Origin: Paractinoplanes toevensis
GTDB taxonomy: Bacteria; Actinomycetota; Actinomycetes; Mycobacteriales; Micromonosporaceae
Reading direction: 5' to 3'
NCBI RefSeq assembly: GCF_018332695.1
Contig: NZ_BOQN01000030.1
Location: forward strand, 1 to 52,442
Length of the DNA stretch: 52,442 nucleotides
Positions within the stretch are counted from its first letter, which is position 1. Every line of letters starts with the position of its first letter. A model generated the notes under the pieces. It was not told where the DNA came from. It ran no database searches and saw only the letters and a program-made list of their open reading frames with translations. A program made the translations under genes and the position numbers. Positions 8,958 through 18,087 of the stretch are shown piece by piece.

Positions 8958-10181
8958 ATGGCCGAGGCGCTGATCGATCTCAGTGTCGCCGCGCCGGCCG
9001 AGCATCCCCAGCCGGTGCCGTACCGGGCCGTGCTCGGCGTGCTCTCCCTGGTGCTGCTGGCCGTGCTGGCCGGCTCCGCCCCGCGGCTTCCACCGCGGCC
9101 GCCGGCGATCATCCCGGCCCGGCTCGGCGACGCCACCTTCGTCGACGGCGACCGGCTCTTCGTCGTCGGCACCGGCCGGCTCGAGACCTACATGAACCGG
9201 GTCATCGCCGGCTATCGGCTGCCGGCGGCCTCCCCGCTCGGCCGCACCGCCGTCACGGTGGCCGGCGCGGTCGTCGGGGTCCAGCAGGCCGGTGACGTCC
9301 TCGTGGTCGCCTACCAGTTCAACACCAGCGGCAACACCGGCGTGGTGGCGCAGGTCGTCGGCTCCGCCACGCCCTCGTGGCGCCGCAACGCCCGACTGGT
9401 CGGCACCTCCGCGGCCGACGGGATCGCGCTCCTCGACGACGACAGCGGCATGATCGCCGTCGACGTGCGGACCGGCGCGCTGCGCTGGCGGGTGCCGCGC
9501 CCGGCCGACGGGTACATCGCGCCGGCCGGCGACGGTTTTCCCCACTGGCTGGTGCTGACCACCGACTCGGGCCGGCTGGAGACCTACGACCCGCACACCG
9601 GGCGGCGTCTCGCCGCGGCCACCGTGCCCGCGCTGACCGGCCGGGCCAACGGGCTGCTCTGGCCGGTCAGCGACCTGGTCATGGCCGACACCGGGCACGG
9701 CTTCGACGGCTACCGCCTGCCCGACCTGACCCGGCTCTGGCACACCGCGGTCGACCTGTCGCAGAGCTGGATGGAAGCCGACTGCGGCCGGCTCATCTGC
9801 ACGTTCCGGCAGCAGCGCGGGATGACCGCCCTCGACCCGGCCACCGGTCGCGAGTTGTGGCGGTCGCCGCGATGGGCGTGGGCCGAACCGTACGGCGGCT
9901 ATCTGCTGGGCAGCGCCGGTGAGGACCAGGTCTACTGGGTGATCGACCCGGCCGACGGCGAACCGCTCGGCAACTTCGGCGGCTGGCGGGGCCTCGGCGT
10001 GGCCGGCGGCCGGCTCTACGGGATGAAGGACGACCGCTACTACGGGGTGCTCGACCCGGCCACCCGCGAGGTCGACTACCTGGGCACCGCCGCACGTGTC
10101 TCCGGTGACTGCGAGGTCGGTTCCGGCGCGCTCATCTGCCGGCTCGTCGACGCCTCCGTCGCCATCTGGCACCTTGGGTAA
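8958..10181 (+). CDS. Membrane-anchored PQQ-like beta-propeller protein (paralogue 3)
   Basis: The 407-residue third paralogue. It begins MAEALIDLSV, close to the N-terminus of paralogue 2, has a membrane helix near residues 27-45, then a propeller with blades such as VDVRTGALRWRV, LDPATGRELWRS and LDPATREVDYL. The CX4C (DCGRLIC) and CX8C Cys pairs are again present. It lies 20 bases after paralogue 2 and is followed within 70 bases by a two-component system, which may regulate or be informed by these propellers. That link rests only on position. Confidence 0.8.
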   Translation: MAEALIDLSVAAPAEHPQPVPYRAVLGVLSLVLLAVLAGSAPRLPPRPPAIIPARLGDATFVDGDRLFVVGTGRLETYMNRVIAGYRLPAASPLGRTAVTVAGAVVGVQQAGDVLVVAYQFNTSGNTGVVAQVVGSATPSWRRNARLVGTSAADGIALLDDDSGMIAVDVRTGALRWRVPRPADGYIAPAGDGFPHWLVLTTDSGRLETYDPHTGRRLAAATVPALTGRANGLLWPVSDLVMADTGHGFDGYRLPDLTRLWHTAVDLSQSWMEADCGRLICTFRQQRGMTALDPATGRELWRSPRWAWAEPYGGYLLGSAGEDQVYWVIDPADGEPLGNFGGWRGLGVAGGRLYGMKDDRYYGVLDPATREVDYLGTAARVSGDCEVGSGALICRLVDASVAIWHLG

Positions 10182-10249
10182 CCTCTCTCTTACGGCGTCT
10201 TCACACCCGATTGGGAAGGCTGAGCGGCGTCGGCGACGGAGGGTCAGCG

Positions 10250-10924
10250 GTGCGCGTATTGGTGGTCGAAGACGAGCGGAACCTCTGCGACGCGATCGCA
10301 CGGGGACTGCGGCGCAAAGGCATGGCGGTCGACGTCGCCTACGACGGTCTCCAGGGCCACGAGATGGCGTACGTGACGCGGTACGACGTGGTTGTCCTCG
10401 ACCGGGACCTGCCCGGCATGCACGGTGACGAGATCTGCGCGGCCCTGGTCGAGTCGGGTGCGCTCACCCGGGTGTTGATGCTCACCGCCAGCGGCACGGT
10501 CGCCGACCGGGTCGAGGGTCTGCAGCTCGGCGCGGACGACTACCTCGCCAAGCCGTTCGCCTTCGAGGAGTTGGTGGCCCGGGTGCAGGCCCTCGGCCGC
10601 CGCGCCACCCCGGCCGCGCCGCCCGTGCTCACCGCCGGTGACCTGGTGCTCGACCAGACCCGCCGGGTCGTCACCCGCGGCGGCGTGCCGATCGAGCTCA
10701 CCAACAAGGAGTTCGGGGTGCTCGAAGAGCTGCTCAAGGCGCGCGGCGGCGTGGTGTCCAGCGAAGAGTTGCTGGAACGGGTGTGGGACGCCAACACCGA
10801 CCCGTTCACCACGACCGTCCGGGTGACCGTGATGACCCTGCGCAAGAAGGTCGGCGACCCGCCGCTGATCGAGACCGTGGTCGGCGCCGGTTACCGGGTG
10901 CCCGAACCGGTCGGCCTCTCGTGA
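10250..10924 (+). CDS. OmpR/PhoB-family response regulator
   Basis: The 224-residue protein has an N-terminal receiver domain with acidic residues in VVEDE, the phosphoacceptor Asp51 in VVVLDRDLPG and the conserved Lys in YLAKPFAF. The C-terminal winged helix contains LTNKEFGVLEELL and RVTVMTLRKKVG. The GTG at 10250 follows a GGAGGG ribosome site; an upstream ATG at 10211 would add 13 unconserved residues. Its stop overlaps the histidine kinase start (GTGA), so the pair is translationally coupled. Confidence 0.93.
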   Translation: MRVLVVEDERNLCDAIARGLRRKGMAVDVAYDGLQGHEMAYVTRYDVVVLDRDLPGMHGDEICAALVESGALTRVLMLTASGTVADRVEGLQLGADDYLAKPFAFEELVARVQALGRRATPAAPPVLTAGDLVLDQTRRVVTRGGVPIELTNKEFGVLEELLKARGGVVSSEELLERVWDANTDPFTTTVRVTVMTLRKKVGDPPLIETVVGAGYRVPEPVGLS

Positions 10925-12147
10925 CCGTCTACCAGGGCCGCGGCAACCGCCTCAACCTGCGCCCGACGCTGCGCCTGCGGCTCACCCTGCTCAACGGCAT
11001 CCTGCTGGTCGGGGCGGGCGCCATCCTGGTGCTGCTCGCCTGGCTGCTGGTCGGCGACGCCATGCACCCCGTCGTCGCCCTGGCCGATGGCTCGAAGGTG
11101 ACCCTGCGCGACGGCACCACCCAGGACGCTCTGAGCTGGCAGGCCGGGCTGGTCGACCGGGCCTCCCGTGAAGTGCTGGTCAAAGGCCTGGTAGCGCTGT
11201 TCGCGATCGGCATCATCGGCATCGCCGGGGCCTACGCGGTGGCCGGCCGCGCCCTGCGCCCGTTGCACGCCGTCACCCAGACCGCCCGCCGCCTCGGCGA
11301 GGAAACCCTCGACCAACGCATCCGCTACTCCGGCGCGGACGACGAGGTCGCCGAGCTGGCCCGCACCTTCGACGCCATGCTCGACCGGCTGGCCGGCGCG
11401 TTCGAGTCGCAGAAGCGCTTCGTCGCGAACGCCTCGCACGAACTGCGCACCCCGCTGGCCGTCATGCGCACCGAGATCGACGTGACCCTCAGCGACGACG
11501 AGGCCGACGTGGCCGAGTACCGCCGCATGGCCAAGGTGGTCCGCAACGCCTCCGAGCGGGCCAACGGCCTGGTCGACGCCCTGCTCGTGCTGGCCCGGTC
11601 GGAAGCCCAGTCGGGCCGGCGGCTGGCCCGCAAGGTCCCCGCCGACCTGGCGATGAGCGTGACCAACGCGCTGTCCGCGGTGAAACCCGAGGCCGAACGC
11701 CTCAAGCTGGAGGTCACCACCGACCTGCAGCCGGCCCCCGTGGTGGGCGACCCGTCCCTGCTCGACCGGCTCGCCGGCAACCTCATCGAGAACGCGATCC
11801 GCTACAATCACCTGCTCGGCAAGCTCTGGCTGCGCACCTCGATGGTCGACGGGCAGGCGCGGCTGGTGGTCGGCAACACCGGTTACGAGGTCGAGCCGGC
11901 CGACGTGCCGGGCCTGTTCGAGCCGTTCCGCCGCGGCGGTTGGGAACGCACCGGCTCGCGCGGCTCCGGCCTGGGCCTGTCGATCGTCCGAGCCGTCTGC
12001 GACGCCCACGGCGGCACGGTCTCCGCGGTCGCCCAGCCCGGCGGCGGCCTCGAGGTCACCGTCTCCCTGCCCACCGCCGACGCGACCCCGGTGGTCGCCG
12101 CGACCGCATCGGTCCCGCGAGGCAAGAACCTCGGCATAGCGACTTAG
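10921..12147 (+). CDS. Membrane sensor histidine kinase
   Basis: The 408-residue kinase has two membrane helices (about 22-45 and 88-108) around a short ~40-residue extracytoplasmic loop, then HAMP, a HisKA domain with the phosphorylated His173 in ASHELRTPLA, and an ATPase domain with NLIENAIRYN and GSGLGLSIV. The usual D-box Asp is replaced in GNTG, as in many actinobacterial kinases of this class. The short loop suggests sensing in or at the membrane. It is the partner of the response regulator it overlaps and lies downstream of three propeller proteins. Confidence 0.93.
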   Translation: MTVYQGRGNRLNLRPTLRLRLTLLNGILLVGAGAILVLLAWLLVGDAMHPVVALADGSKVTLRDGTTQDALSWQAGLVDRASREVLVKGLVALFAIGIIGIAGAYAVAGRALRPLHAVTQTARRLGEETLDQRIRYSGADDEVAELARTFDAMLDRLAGAFESQKRFVANASHELRTPLAVMRTEIDVTLSDDEADVAEYRRMAKVVRNASERANGLVDALLVLARSEAQSGRRLARKVPADLAMSVTNALSAVKPEAERLKLEVTTDLQPAPVVGDPSLLDRLAGNLIENAIRYNHLLGKLWLRTSMVDGQARLVVGNTGYEVEPADVPGLFEPFRRGGWERTGSRGSGLGLSIVRAVCDAHGGTVSAVAQPGGGLEVTVSLPTADATPVVAATASVPRGKNLGIAT

Positions 12148-12179
12148 GTCCGGGCCCGGCGTGCGGTCTCCGCGTGCGG

Positions 12180-13361
12180 TCAGGCGGCCAGGGTGTGGTC
12201 GCCGGCCTGCGTCTCTCGGCGGACCGTGCGCAGGCGCGACGTCGTGATGCCCAGCTCGGCGGCGATCTCGGCGTCGGTCAGCGTCGGCCGCTCGGCCTTC
12301 AGTCGATCGGCCAGGGCCACCGTTTCGGCCGGGCTGCGTCGGGCTCTTTCTTTCTTTTCGGTACGCGTCTGAACGGTCCCGTCGACCCGGGTGGCGCCGG
12401 CTCTCACGGTGGCCGAGCTGCGTTGCGCGGGAACGGCACGACCGGTGGCGGCCGGCGGCCGCGCCTGCCGGGTCACCGTGGGGCTGAACCCGGTGCCTTC
12501 GGCACCGGTGGCCCGGGGAAGAGCGGCAGCCGCCTCCTCCAGTGCGCGACGGCGCAACGGTGAACCGCTGGCGCGCCCACCGGCCTCGCGACCCGCGCCG
12601 CCACCGTGCGCGGCGGCGGTCGCCGTGGTTTCCGTGGCGAAGGCGGGCCCGGTCGCGTCCAGGCCGGGCGGGCTCATCGACGGTGTGGGAATCAGGCCGG
12701 GGATTACCGGGTCGGGGACGGTGGCGTCAGTGGCCGTCGCGTGCGTGGCCGGGTGGGCGGCTGTGGCGTGCGTGGCTGGGTGGCCCGCCGCCGCCTGCGT
12801 GGCCGGGTGGGCGGCTGTGGCGTGTGTGGCCAGGCGGCCGGCCGCCGCCTGCGTGGCCGGATGGGCGGCTGTCGCGTGCGTGGCCGGGTGGGCGGCTGTT
12901 GTGGGCAGGTCGGTGCCGTCGCGCTCCAGGGACGTGATGCGGCCGCCCAGCTCGACCAGGCAGATGCTGGCCACCACGATCAGGCCGTCGACCGACAGCG
13001 GCAGAAGGTAGGGGGAGGCGCCGGTCTCGCCGTAGCGGGCGGCCACGCCGGCCATGTGCCAGTAGGACACCCAGGCGGCGATGCCGGCGATCGTCGCGGT
13101 GGCGATCAGCCGGGCCGCGGCCAGCCAGCGGCGGTGCACCGGCACGCGGGAGATCAGCTCGACGGTGAGCAGCAGGGCCAGCGGTGGCCAGGCGGCGATG
13201 GCCTGGCTGATCGGGTTGTCCAGCGCGTGCAGGACGTTGGCGACGACGGACGCGGCCACACCCAGCAACAGTGTGGCGCGGACCGCCCACCGGACGCGGC
13301 GCAGGTGCTGCAGAACCACCACCGGAATCGATCTCCTCAGCCTGATCGGGAACCGCCCCAT
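12180..13361 (-). CDS. DUF2637 membrane protein with tandem repeats and C-terminal HTH-like segment
   Basis: The 393-residue protein has three parts. Residues ~25-155 form a DUF2637 region with four predicted membrane helices and the segment PYLLPLSVDGLIVVASI. Residues ~160-215 are about six 9-residue repeats of the form AAHPATHAT / AAHPATQAA. The C-terminal ~60 residues (ETVALADRLKAERPTLTDAEIAAELGI and following) look like a helix-turn-helix. DUF2637 proteins are common near actinobacterial conjugative elements but also occur on chromosomes. No other transfer gene is visible here. Function is unknown. The start is uncertain within the first ~25 residues. Confidence 0.75.
   Translation of the reverse strand: MGRFPIRLRRSIPVVVLQHLRRVRWAVRATLLLGVAASVVANVLHALDNPISQAIAAWPPLALLLTVELISRVPVHRRWLAAARLIATATIAGIAAWVSYWHMAGVAARYGETGASPYLLPLSVDGLIVVASICLVELGGRITSLERDGTDLPTTAAHPATHATAAHPATQAAAGRLATHATAAHPATQAAAGHPATHATAAHPATHATATDATVPDPVIPGLIPTPSMSPPGLDATGPAFATETTATAAAHGGGAGREAGGRASGSPLRRRALEEAAAALPRATGAEGTGFSPTVTRQARPPAATGRAVPAQRSSATVRAGATRVDGTVQTRTEKKERARRSPAETVALADRLKAERPTLTDAEIAAELGITTSRLRTVRRETQAGDHTLAA
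12738..12899 (-). repeat. 27-bp coding tandem repeat (about six copies)
   Basis: Units resembling GCGTGCGTGGCCGGGTGGG plus GCGGCTGT (plus-strand view) repeat every 27 bases inside the DUF2637 gene and encode 9-residue Ala/His/Thr-rich repeats. Alternate units are more alike, giving a higher-order 54-bp period. Copy number is likely to vary between strains. Confidence 0.8.
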
Positions 13362-13381
13362 CCTGACCGCTGAGGATTACG

Positions 13382-13430
13382 ACAGCGCTCCCGGCCCGGA
13401 ACCGTGACAGGTCCGTGCCGGGAGCGTTGT
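13382..13430 (-). terminator. Long-stem hairpin downstream of the Pro/Gln-rich protein
   Basis: A 14-bp stem (13382-13395 with 13417-13430, one G-U) encloses a 21-base loop. It lies between the stop of the gene at 13472-14509 and the start of the DUF2637 gene, both on the minus strand, so it probably ends transcription of the former. No strong T-run follows. Confidence 0.5.
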
Positions 13431-13471
13431 CGATGCGTGATCACCGCTATCGGCGTGTCAACTTGACTCGC

Positions 13472-14509
13472 TCAGCTGCGCTTCTCGATCTGGGCGCGGA
13501 GCTTGGGGAACTCGGCCTTGGCCTTGCTCACCGACTTGAAATACCAGATCACCATGCCGAGGCTGCCCTCGTCGGCCCAGCTGCAGATCGCCATGTCGAT
13601 GCCGGAGGTCGAGGTGCTGCCGCACTTGGCGGTGCCGCCCAGCGAGCCGGTCGGTGCCTCGGCGATGTTGGTGATCTTCAGGCCGCCGACGCCGGCACCC
13701 AGGAACGTCTGGTTCAGCTCCTTGTCGGGGTCGTCGATCGGCGCCTCGGCCGCCGCGACCACGACGATGTCCTGCTTCTCCACCGTGCCGTAGAGCGAGC
13801 CGACCGAGTTGGTGGCCGACGGGACCGCCGCGAGGCCGTCCTTCAGCTCCTTGGCGATGTCGGCGAACTGCGGGTCGGTCAGCTTCGGGCGGCCGCCCAG
13901 CGTCGCCGGCTCGACGATCTTGATGGTGGAGGCCGCCTTGGTCGGCTCGGTCGTCGGCTCGGCGGTCTGGGTGCTCTGGGTGGTCGGCAGCGTCGAGTCG
14001 GACGCCGAGTCGTTGATCTCGTCGACCTTGTTCTTGCCGATCATGTAGATCGCGGCGACGCCACCGACGCAGAGCACCAGCACGATCGCGATCGAGGTCA
14101 GCACGATCGGCAGGACCTTCGACTTCTTCGGCGGCTGCGGCGGCGGGAAGCCGGGCTGGCCGAACTGCGGCTGCTGCGGCTGGCCGTACTGCGGCGGCTG
14201 CTGACCGTACTCGGGCTGGCCGTACTCCGGCTGGCCGTACTGCGGCTGCTGCCCGTACGGCGGCGGGGGCGGGGTCGAACCGTACTCCGGCTGGCCGGAC
14301 GTCGGGTACGCCGTGGTCGGCGGGTACGACGGCTGCGGCGGCACCGAGGTCGGGACGTCCGGGTTGGGCTGGCCGCCGTATGGCGGCTGGCCGTACTGCG
14401 GCGGCTGCGGCGGCTGCCCGTATTGCGGCTGACCGTACTGAGGCGGCTGCTGGCCGCCCTGGTAGGGCTGGCCGGAAGAAGGCTGACCGGAGTACGGCGG
14501 CTGCGACAT
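13472..14509 (-). CDS. Membrane protein with Pro/Gln/Tyr-rich N-terminus
   Basis: The 345-residue protein begins with about 125 residues of disordered PQYGQP-type repeats, followed by KKSK and one membrane helix (about 130-152, LPIVLTSIAIVLVLCVGGVAAIY). A Thr/Ser/Glu-rich linker and a ~150-residue extracytoplasmic domain with two Cys (KCGSTSTSG... AICSW) complete it. This layout is common among actinobacterial cell-envelope proteins; I do not recognise the outer domain. The ATG at 14509 is preferred to 14521 because GGAGC lies six bases before it. Confidence 0.75.
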   Translation of the reverse strand: MSQPPYSGQPSSGQPYQGGQQPPQYGQPQYGQPPQPPQYGQPPYGGQPNPDVPTSVPPQPSYPPTTAYPTSGQPEYGSTPPPPPYGQQPQYGQPEYGQPEYGQQPPQYGQPQQPQFGQPGFPPPQPPKKSKVLPIVLTSIAIVLVLCVGGVAAIYMIGKNKVDEINDSASDSTLPTTQSTQTAEPTTEPTKAASTIKIVEPATLGGRPKLTDPQFADIAKELKDGLAAVPSATNSVGSLYGTVEKQDIVVVAAAEAPIDDPDKELNQTFLGAGVGGLKITNIAEAPTGSLGGTAKCGSTSTSGIDMAICSWADEGSLGMVIWYFKSVSKAKAEFPKLRAQIEKRS

Positions 14510-14630
14510 CAAAAGCTCCATCGATCGGGTATCCCGCTTGCGAGACTATCGGCCCTCCGCCAGGGCGGTCGCCCCCCTATCCGGGCTACTCGATCACACC
14601 CGATCGGACAAACCCCTGGTGAATACGACA

Positions 14631-14659
14631 ACGCCCCACACCGCGGCGGTGTGGGGCGT
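14631..14659 (-). terminator. Hairpin terminator after the beta-oxidation operon
   Basis: A perfect 12-bp stem (14631-14642 with 14648-14659) encloses a GCGGC loop and extends further with one mismatch. It begins 15 bases after the stop of the gene at 14674. It lacks a T-run on the minus strand. Confidence 0.65.
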
Positions 14660-14673
14660 CGTCGATCCGACTG

Positions 14674-16734
14674 TCAGGCGGGCAGGCTTCCGACGCCCTT
14701 CGGCAGGAAGCGCCGGCCAGTCACCTTCTCGGAGATGCCACTGCGGTCCAGGTACGGCGTGACGCCACCGAGGTGGAACGGCCAGCCGGCGCCCAGCACC
14801 ATGCACAGGTCGATGTCCTGGGCCTCGGCGACCACGCCCTCGTCGAGCATGAGCCGGATCTCCTCGGCCAGGGCTTCGAGTGCTGCCGCGCGTACCTCGT
14901 CGGCGGAAAGCGGAGCGGAACCGCCGGCCACCAGCTTGGCCACCTCGGGGTTGATCTCGTCGTCGTCCATCAGGGGCAGGCCGGCGTCGACGATCTTCTT
15001 GAGGTTGGGCGAGTCGACGAAGCGCGACGGGAACGCCGCGTGCAGCGTCTCGCCCACGTGGTAGGCGACGGCCGGCCCGACCAACTGGAGCAGCGCGATC
15101 GGCCGCATCGGCAGGCCCAGCGGGTCGAACGCCGAGTCCACCACGTCCAGCGGCGTACCGGCGTCGACCGCCTTGAAGACCTCGCTGGTGAATCGGGTCA
15201 GGACCCGGTTGACCACGAACGCGGGCGCGTCCTTGACCAGCACCGACGACTTCTTCAGCTCCCGGCCCACGGCGAACGCGGTGGCCAGCGTCACGTCGTC
15301 GGTCTTCTCACCCTTGATGATCTCGAGGAGCGGGAGGACCGCGACCGGGTTGAAGAAGTGGAAGCCGACGACCCGCTCGGGGTGCTCGAGGTCGGCGGCC
15401 ATCTCGGTGACCGACAGCGACGACGTGTTGGTGGCGAGGATCGCCTCCGGGGAGACGATCTTCTCCAGCTCGGCCCAGATCTGCTTCTTCAGGTCGAGGT
15501 TCTCGAAGACCGCCTCGATCACGAAGTCGGCGTCGGCGAAGACCGACTTGTCGACCGAGCCGGAGACCAGGCCGCGCAGCTTGGCCGCGGTGCCCTCGTC
15601 CATCCGCCCCTTCGACACGGTCTTGTCGATCTGGCCGAGGACGTAGCCGACGCCCTTGTCCACCCGGGTCTGGTCGAGGTCGGTCAGTACGACCGGCACC
15701 TGCAGGCGGCGGGCAAACAGCAGCGCGAGCTGGGAGGCCATCAGGCCGGCGCCGATGATGCCGACCTTGGTGACCTTGCGGGCCAGCGACTTGTCGGGCA
15801 CCCCGACCGGCCGCTTGGCCCGGCGCTGGACCAGGTCGAAGGCGTAGAGCGAAGCCCGGGACTCGTCGCCCATGATCAGGTCGGCGAGGGCCTCGGTCTC
15901 GGCCGCCGTGCCGTCGGCGAACGTGGCGTCCTTGGCCAGGGCGAGCAGTTCGAGGGCCTTGTTGGCGGACGGGACCGCGCCGTGCAGCCGCTGGTCGAGC
16001 TGCTGCTTGGCGAAGAACAGCACGCCGTCCCACATGTCCTTGTCGACCTCGGGCCGGGTCACCGTCACTTCGTTGTTCACGACGGAAGCGGCCCAGGCGA
16101 GCGACGACTCCAGGAAGTCGGCCGCCTCGAAGAGCTCGTCGGCCACGCCCAGCTCGCGGGCCTGCGTGGGGCGCAGGACCTTCTGGGTGAGCGGGTTCTG
16201 CAGGATCACCTGGGCGGCGCCGGGGGCACCGATCAGGTTGGGCAGCAGTTGGCTGCCGCCCCAGCCGGGCACCAGGCCGATCGCGACCTCGGGCAGGCCG
16301 AGCGCGGCCGCGCCGGTCGACACCGTGCGGTAGTGGCAGTGCAGCGCGACCTCGAGGCCGCCGCCGAGCGCGGCGCCGTTGATGAAGGCGAAGGTCGGGA
16401 TCGTCGAGTTCTTCAGCCGCGCGAACACCCGGTGGCCGAGCTCGCCGAGCTCGAGCGCCTGTTCCCGCGAGGTGAGGAACGGAATGCCGGTGATGTCGGC
16501 GCCGACGCAGAAGATGTAGGGCTTGCCGGTGATCGCGATGAACGCGGGATCCGCTTCCGTCGCCTTGGTGATCGCCTCGTCGAGCGACGCCAGGCCGCCC
16601 GGGCCGAAGCTGTTCGGCTTCTTGTAGTCGAACCCGTTGTCCAGGGTGATCAGCGCGGCCTGCTTCGCGAGCCCCGGCACCTGGACAAACCGGACGATGG
16701 CCTTGGTGACCACCTCGTTCGGGTGCTCGATCAC
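14674..16734 (-). CDS. Fatty-acid oxidation multifunctional protein: enoyl-CoA hydratase / 3-hydroxyacyl-CoA dehydrogenase
   Basis: The 686-residue protein carries a crotonase domain (residues ~10-220, with oxyanion-hole segments KPYIFCVGADI and NGAALGGGLEVAL) and an NAD-binding 3-hydroxyacyl-CoA dehydrogenase domain from about 330 (KVGIIGAGLMASQLALLFAR, TNTSSLSVTEMA, GFHFFNPV), with C-terminal domains. It catalyses the hydration and second oxidation of beta-oxidation. The GTG start overlaps the stop of the upstream thiolase (GTGA), so the two are translated together as FadA/FadB-type partners. The Rossmann motif has GAGLMA where GxGxMG is usual. Confidence 0.93.
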   Translation of the reverse strand: MIEHPNEVVTKAIVRFVQVPGLAKQAALITLDNGFDYKKPNSFGPGGLASLDEAITKATEADPAFIAITGKPYIFCVGADITGIPFLTSREQALELGELGHRVFARLKNSTIPTFAFINGAALGGGLEVALHCHYRTVSTGAAALGLPEVAIGLVPGWGGSQLLPNLIGAPGAAQVILQNPLTQKVLRPTQARELGVADELFEAADFLESSLAWAASVVNNEVTVTRPEVDKDMWDGVLFFAKQQLDQRLHGAVPSANKALELLALAKDATFADGTAAETEALADLIMGDESRASLYAFDLVQRRAKRPVGVPDKSLARKVTKVGIIGAGLMASQLALLFARRLQVPVVLTDLDQTRVDKGVGYVLGQIDKTVSKGRMDEGTAAKLRGLVSGSVDKSVFADADFVIEAVFENLDLKKQIWAELEKIVSPEAILATNTSSLSVTEMAADLEHPERVVGFHFFNPVAVLPLLEIIKGEKTDDVTLATAFAVGRELKKSSVLVKDAPAFVVNRVLTRFTSEVFKAVDAGTPLDVVDSAFDPLGLPMRPIALLQLVGPAVAYHVGETLHAAFPSRFVDSPNLKKIVDAGLPLMDDDEINPEVAKLVAGGSAPLSADEVRAAALEALAEEIRLMLDEGVVAEAQDIDLCMVLGAGWPFHLGGVTPYLDRSGISEKVTGRRFLPKGVGSLPA

Positions 16735-17927
16735 TTGGACGCCCCTTCCCAGTTCGGGTTCTCCCAGACAACCGTGCCGCCCATGCCGATGCCGATGCAC
16801 ATGGCGGTGAGGCCGTAGCGGACCTCCGGGTGCTCGGCGAAGTGCCGCGCGAGCTGGGTCATCAGCCGCACGCCCGAGGAGGCGAGCGGGTGACCGATGG
16901 CGATCGCGCCGCCCCACGGGTTGACCCGCGGGTCGTCGTCGGCGATGCCGTAGTGGTCGAGGAACGCCAGCACCTGGACGGCGAACGCCTCGTTCAGCTC
17001 GAACAGGCCGATGTCGTCGATCGTCAGGCCGGCCTTCTTGAGGGCCTTCTCGGTCGAGGGAATAGGCCCGTATCCCATGATTTCCGGCTCTACACCAACA
17101 AAGCCGAACGAAACCATGCGCATCGCGACGGGCAGCCCGAGCTCCCGAGCGGTAGCCTCGTCCGCGAGCAGAGCAGCGGTGGCACCGTCGTTCAGACCGG
17201 CGGCGTTACCGGCGGTCACCCGGCCATGCGGACGGAACGGCGTCTTGAGCGTGGCCAGCTTCTCCATCGAGGTCTCGCGCGGCGCCTCGTCGACGGTCGC
17301 GAGGCCCCAGCCCTGCTCGGCGTTGCGGAGCGCCACCGGCACCAGGTCACCCTGAAGCTTGCCATCGGCGTACGCCTTGGCGGTCTTGATCTGGGAGTTG
17401 AGACCGTAGCGGTCGACCCGCTCCTTGGTGATCTCCGGCAGGCGGTCGTGCAGGTTCTCCGCCGTCGAGCCCATCACCAGCGCGGACGGGTCGACGAGCT
17501 TCTCGGCCAGGATCCGCGGGTTGGGGTCGACGCCCTCACCCATCGGGTGCCGGCCCATGTGCTCGACACCGCCGGCGATCGCGATGTCGTAGGCGCCCAT
17601 GGCGATGCCGCCGGCCACGTTGGTCACCGCGGTCATGGCACCCGCGCACATGCGGTCGATGGCGTAGCCCGGCACGGTCTTGGGCAGGCCGGAAAGCAGG
17701 GCGGCGGTGCGGCCGATCGTCAGACCTTGGTCGCCGGTCTGGGTGGTGGCCGCGATCGCCACCTCGTCCACCCGCTCGGGCGGAAGCTGGGGATTGCGCC
17801 GCATCAGCTCACGGATGCAGCGAATGACCAGGTCATCGGCGCGGGTCTCGGCATACATGCCGCCCGCCTTGCCGAACGGGGTGCGGACGCCGTCGACGAA
17901 GACGACCTCACGTACTTCACGGGGCAC
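16731..17927 (-). CDS. Acetyl-CoA C-acyltransferase (thiolase)
   Basis: The 398-residue thiolase has the nucleophilic Cys94 in IDRMCAGAMTAV, the His in GHPLASSG and the second Cys in AMCIGIGMGG. It performs the thiolytic last step of beta-oxidation. The GTG at 17927 is chosen because AGGAGG lies upstream at good spacing; an in-frame ATG at 17993 would add 22 residues outside the family. It is the first gene of the operon with the hydratase/dehydrogenase. Confidence 0.93.
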   Translation of the reverse strand: MPREVREVVFVDGVRTPFGKAGGMYAETRADDLVIRCIRELMRRNPQLPPERVDEVAIAATTQTGDQGLTIGRTAALLSGLPKTVPGYAIDRMCAGAMTAVTNVAGGIAMGAYDIAIAGGVEHMGRHPMGEGVDPNPRILAEKLVDPSALVMGSTAENLHDRLPEITKERVDRYGLNSQIKTAKAYADGKLQGDLVPVALRNAEQGWGLATVDEAPRETSMEKLATLKTPFRPHGRVTAGNAAGLNDGATAALLADEATARELGLPVAMRMVSFGFVGVEPEIMGYGPIPSTEKALKKAGLTIDDIGLFELNEAFAVQVLAFLDHYGIADDDPRVNPWGGAIAIGHPLASSGVRLMTQLARHFAEHPEVRYGLTAMCIGIGMGGTVVWENPNWEGASK

Positions 17928-18087
17928 AGAAGCCTCCTCGCGGGCATATTTCGGTGAGGCGAATGCTACTCGTCGGTAACTAAGGAGTGCCACCGCCCCG
18001 CGGGAATGTCACAAGCGCATTAACTGACCCACCAAACCATGCCCGAACCCGGCGGCGTGCTTCGCTTGCGGTTTCCGGGGAGGAGCC

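Noticed and set aside
6297..10181. Quinoprotein (PQQ-dependent) alcohol dehydrogenases
   Set aside because: The blades resemble PQQ-type repeats but no catalytic Asp/Glu or cofactor-binding disulfide signature is evident, and each protein is shorter than the dehydrogenases.
12738..12899. CRISPR-like array in the DUF2637 gene
   Set aside because: The units are contiguous 27-bp coding repeats with no unique spacers and remain in one open frame.
12180..13361. Evidence for an integrated conjugative element from the DUF2637 gene
   Set aside because: No integrase, excisionase, replication initiator, FtsK-like transfer gene, tRNA attachment site or flanking direct repeat is present around it.
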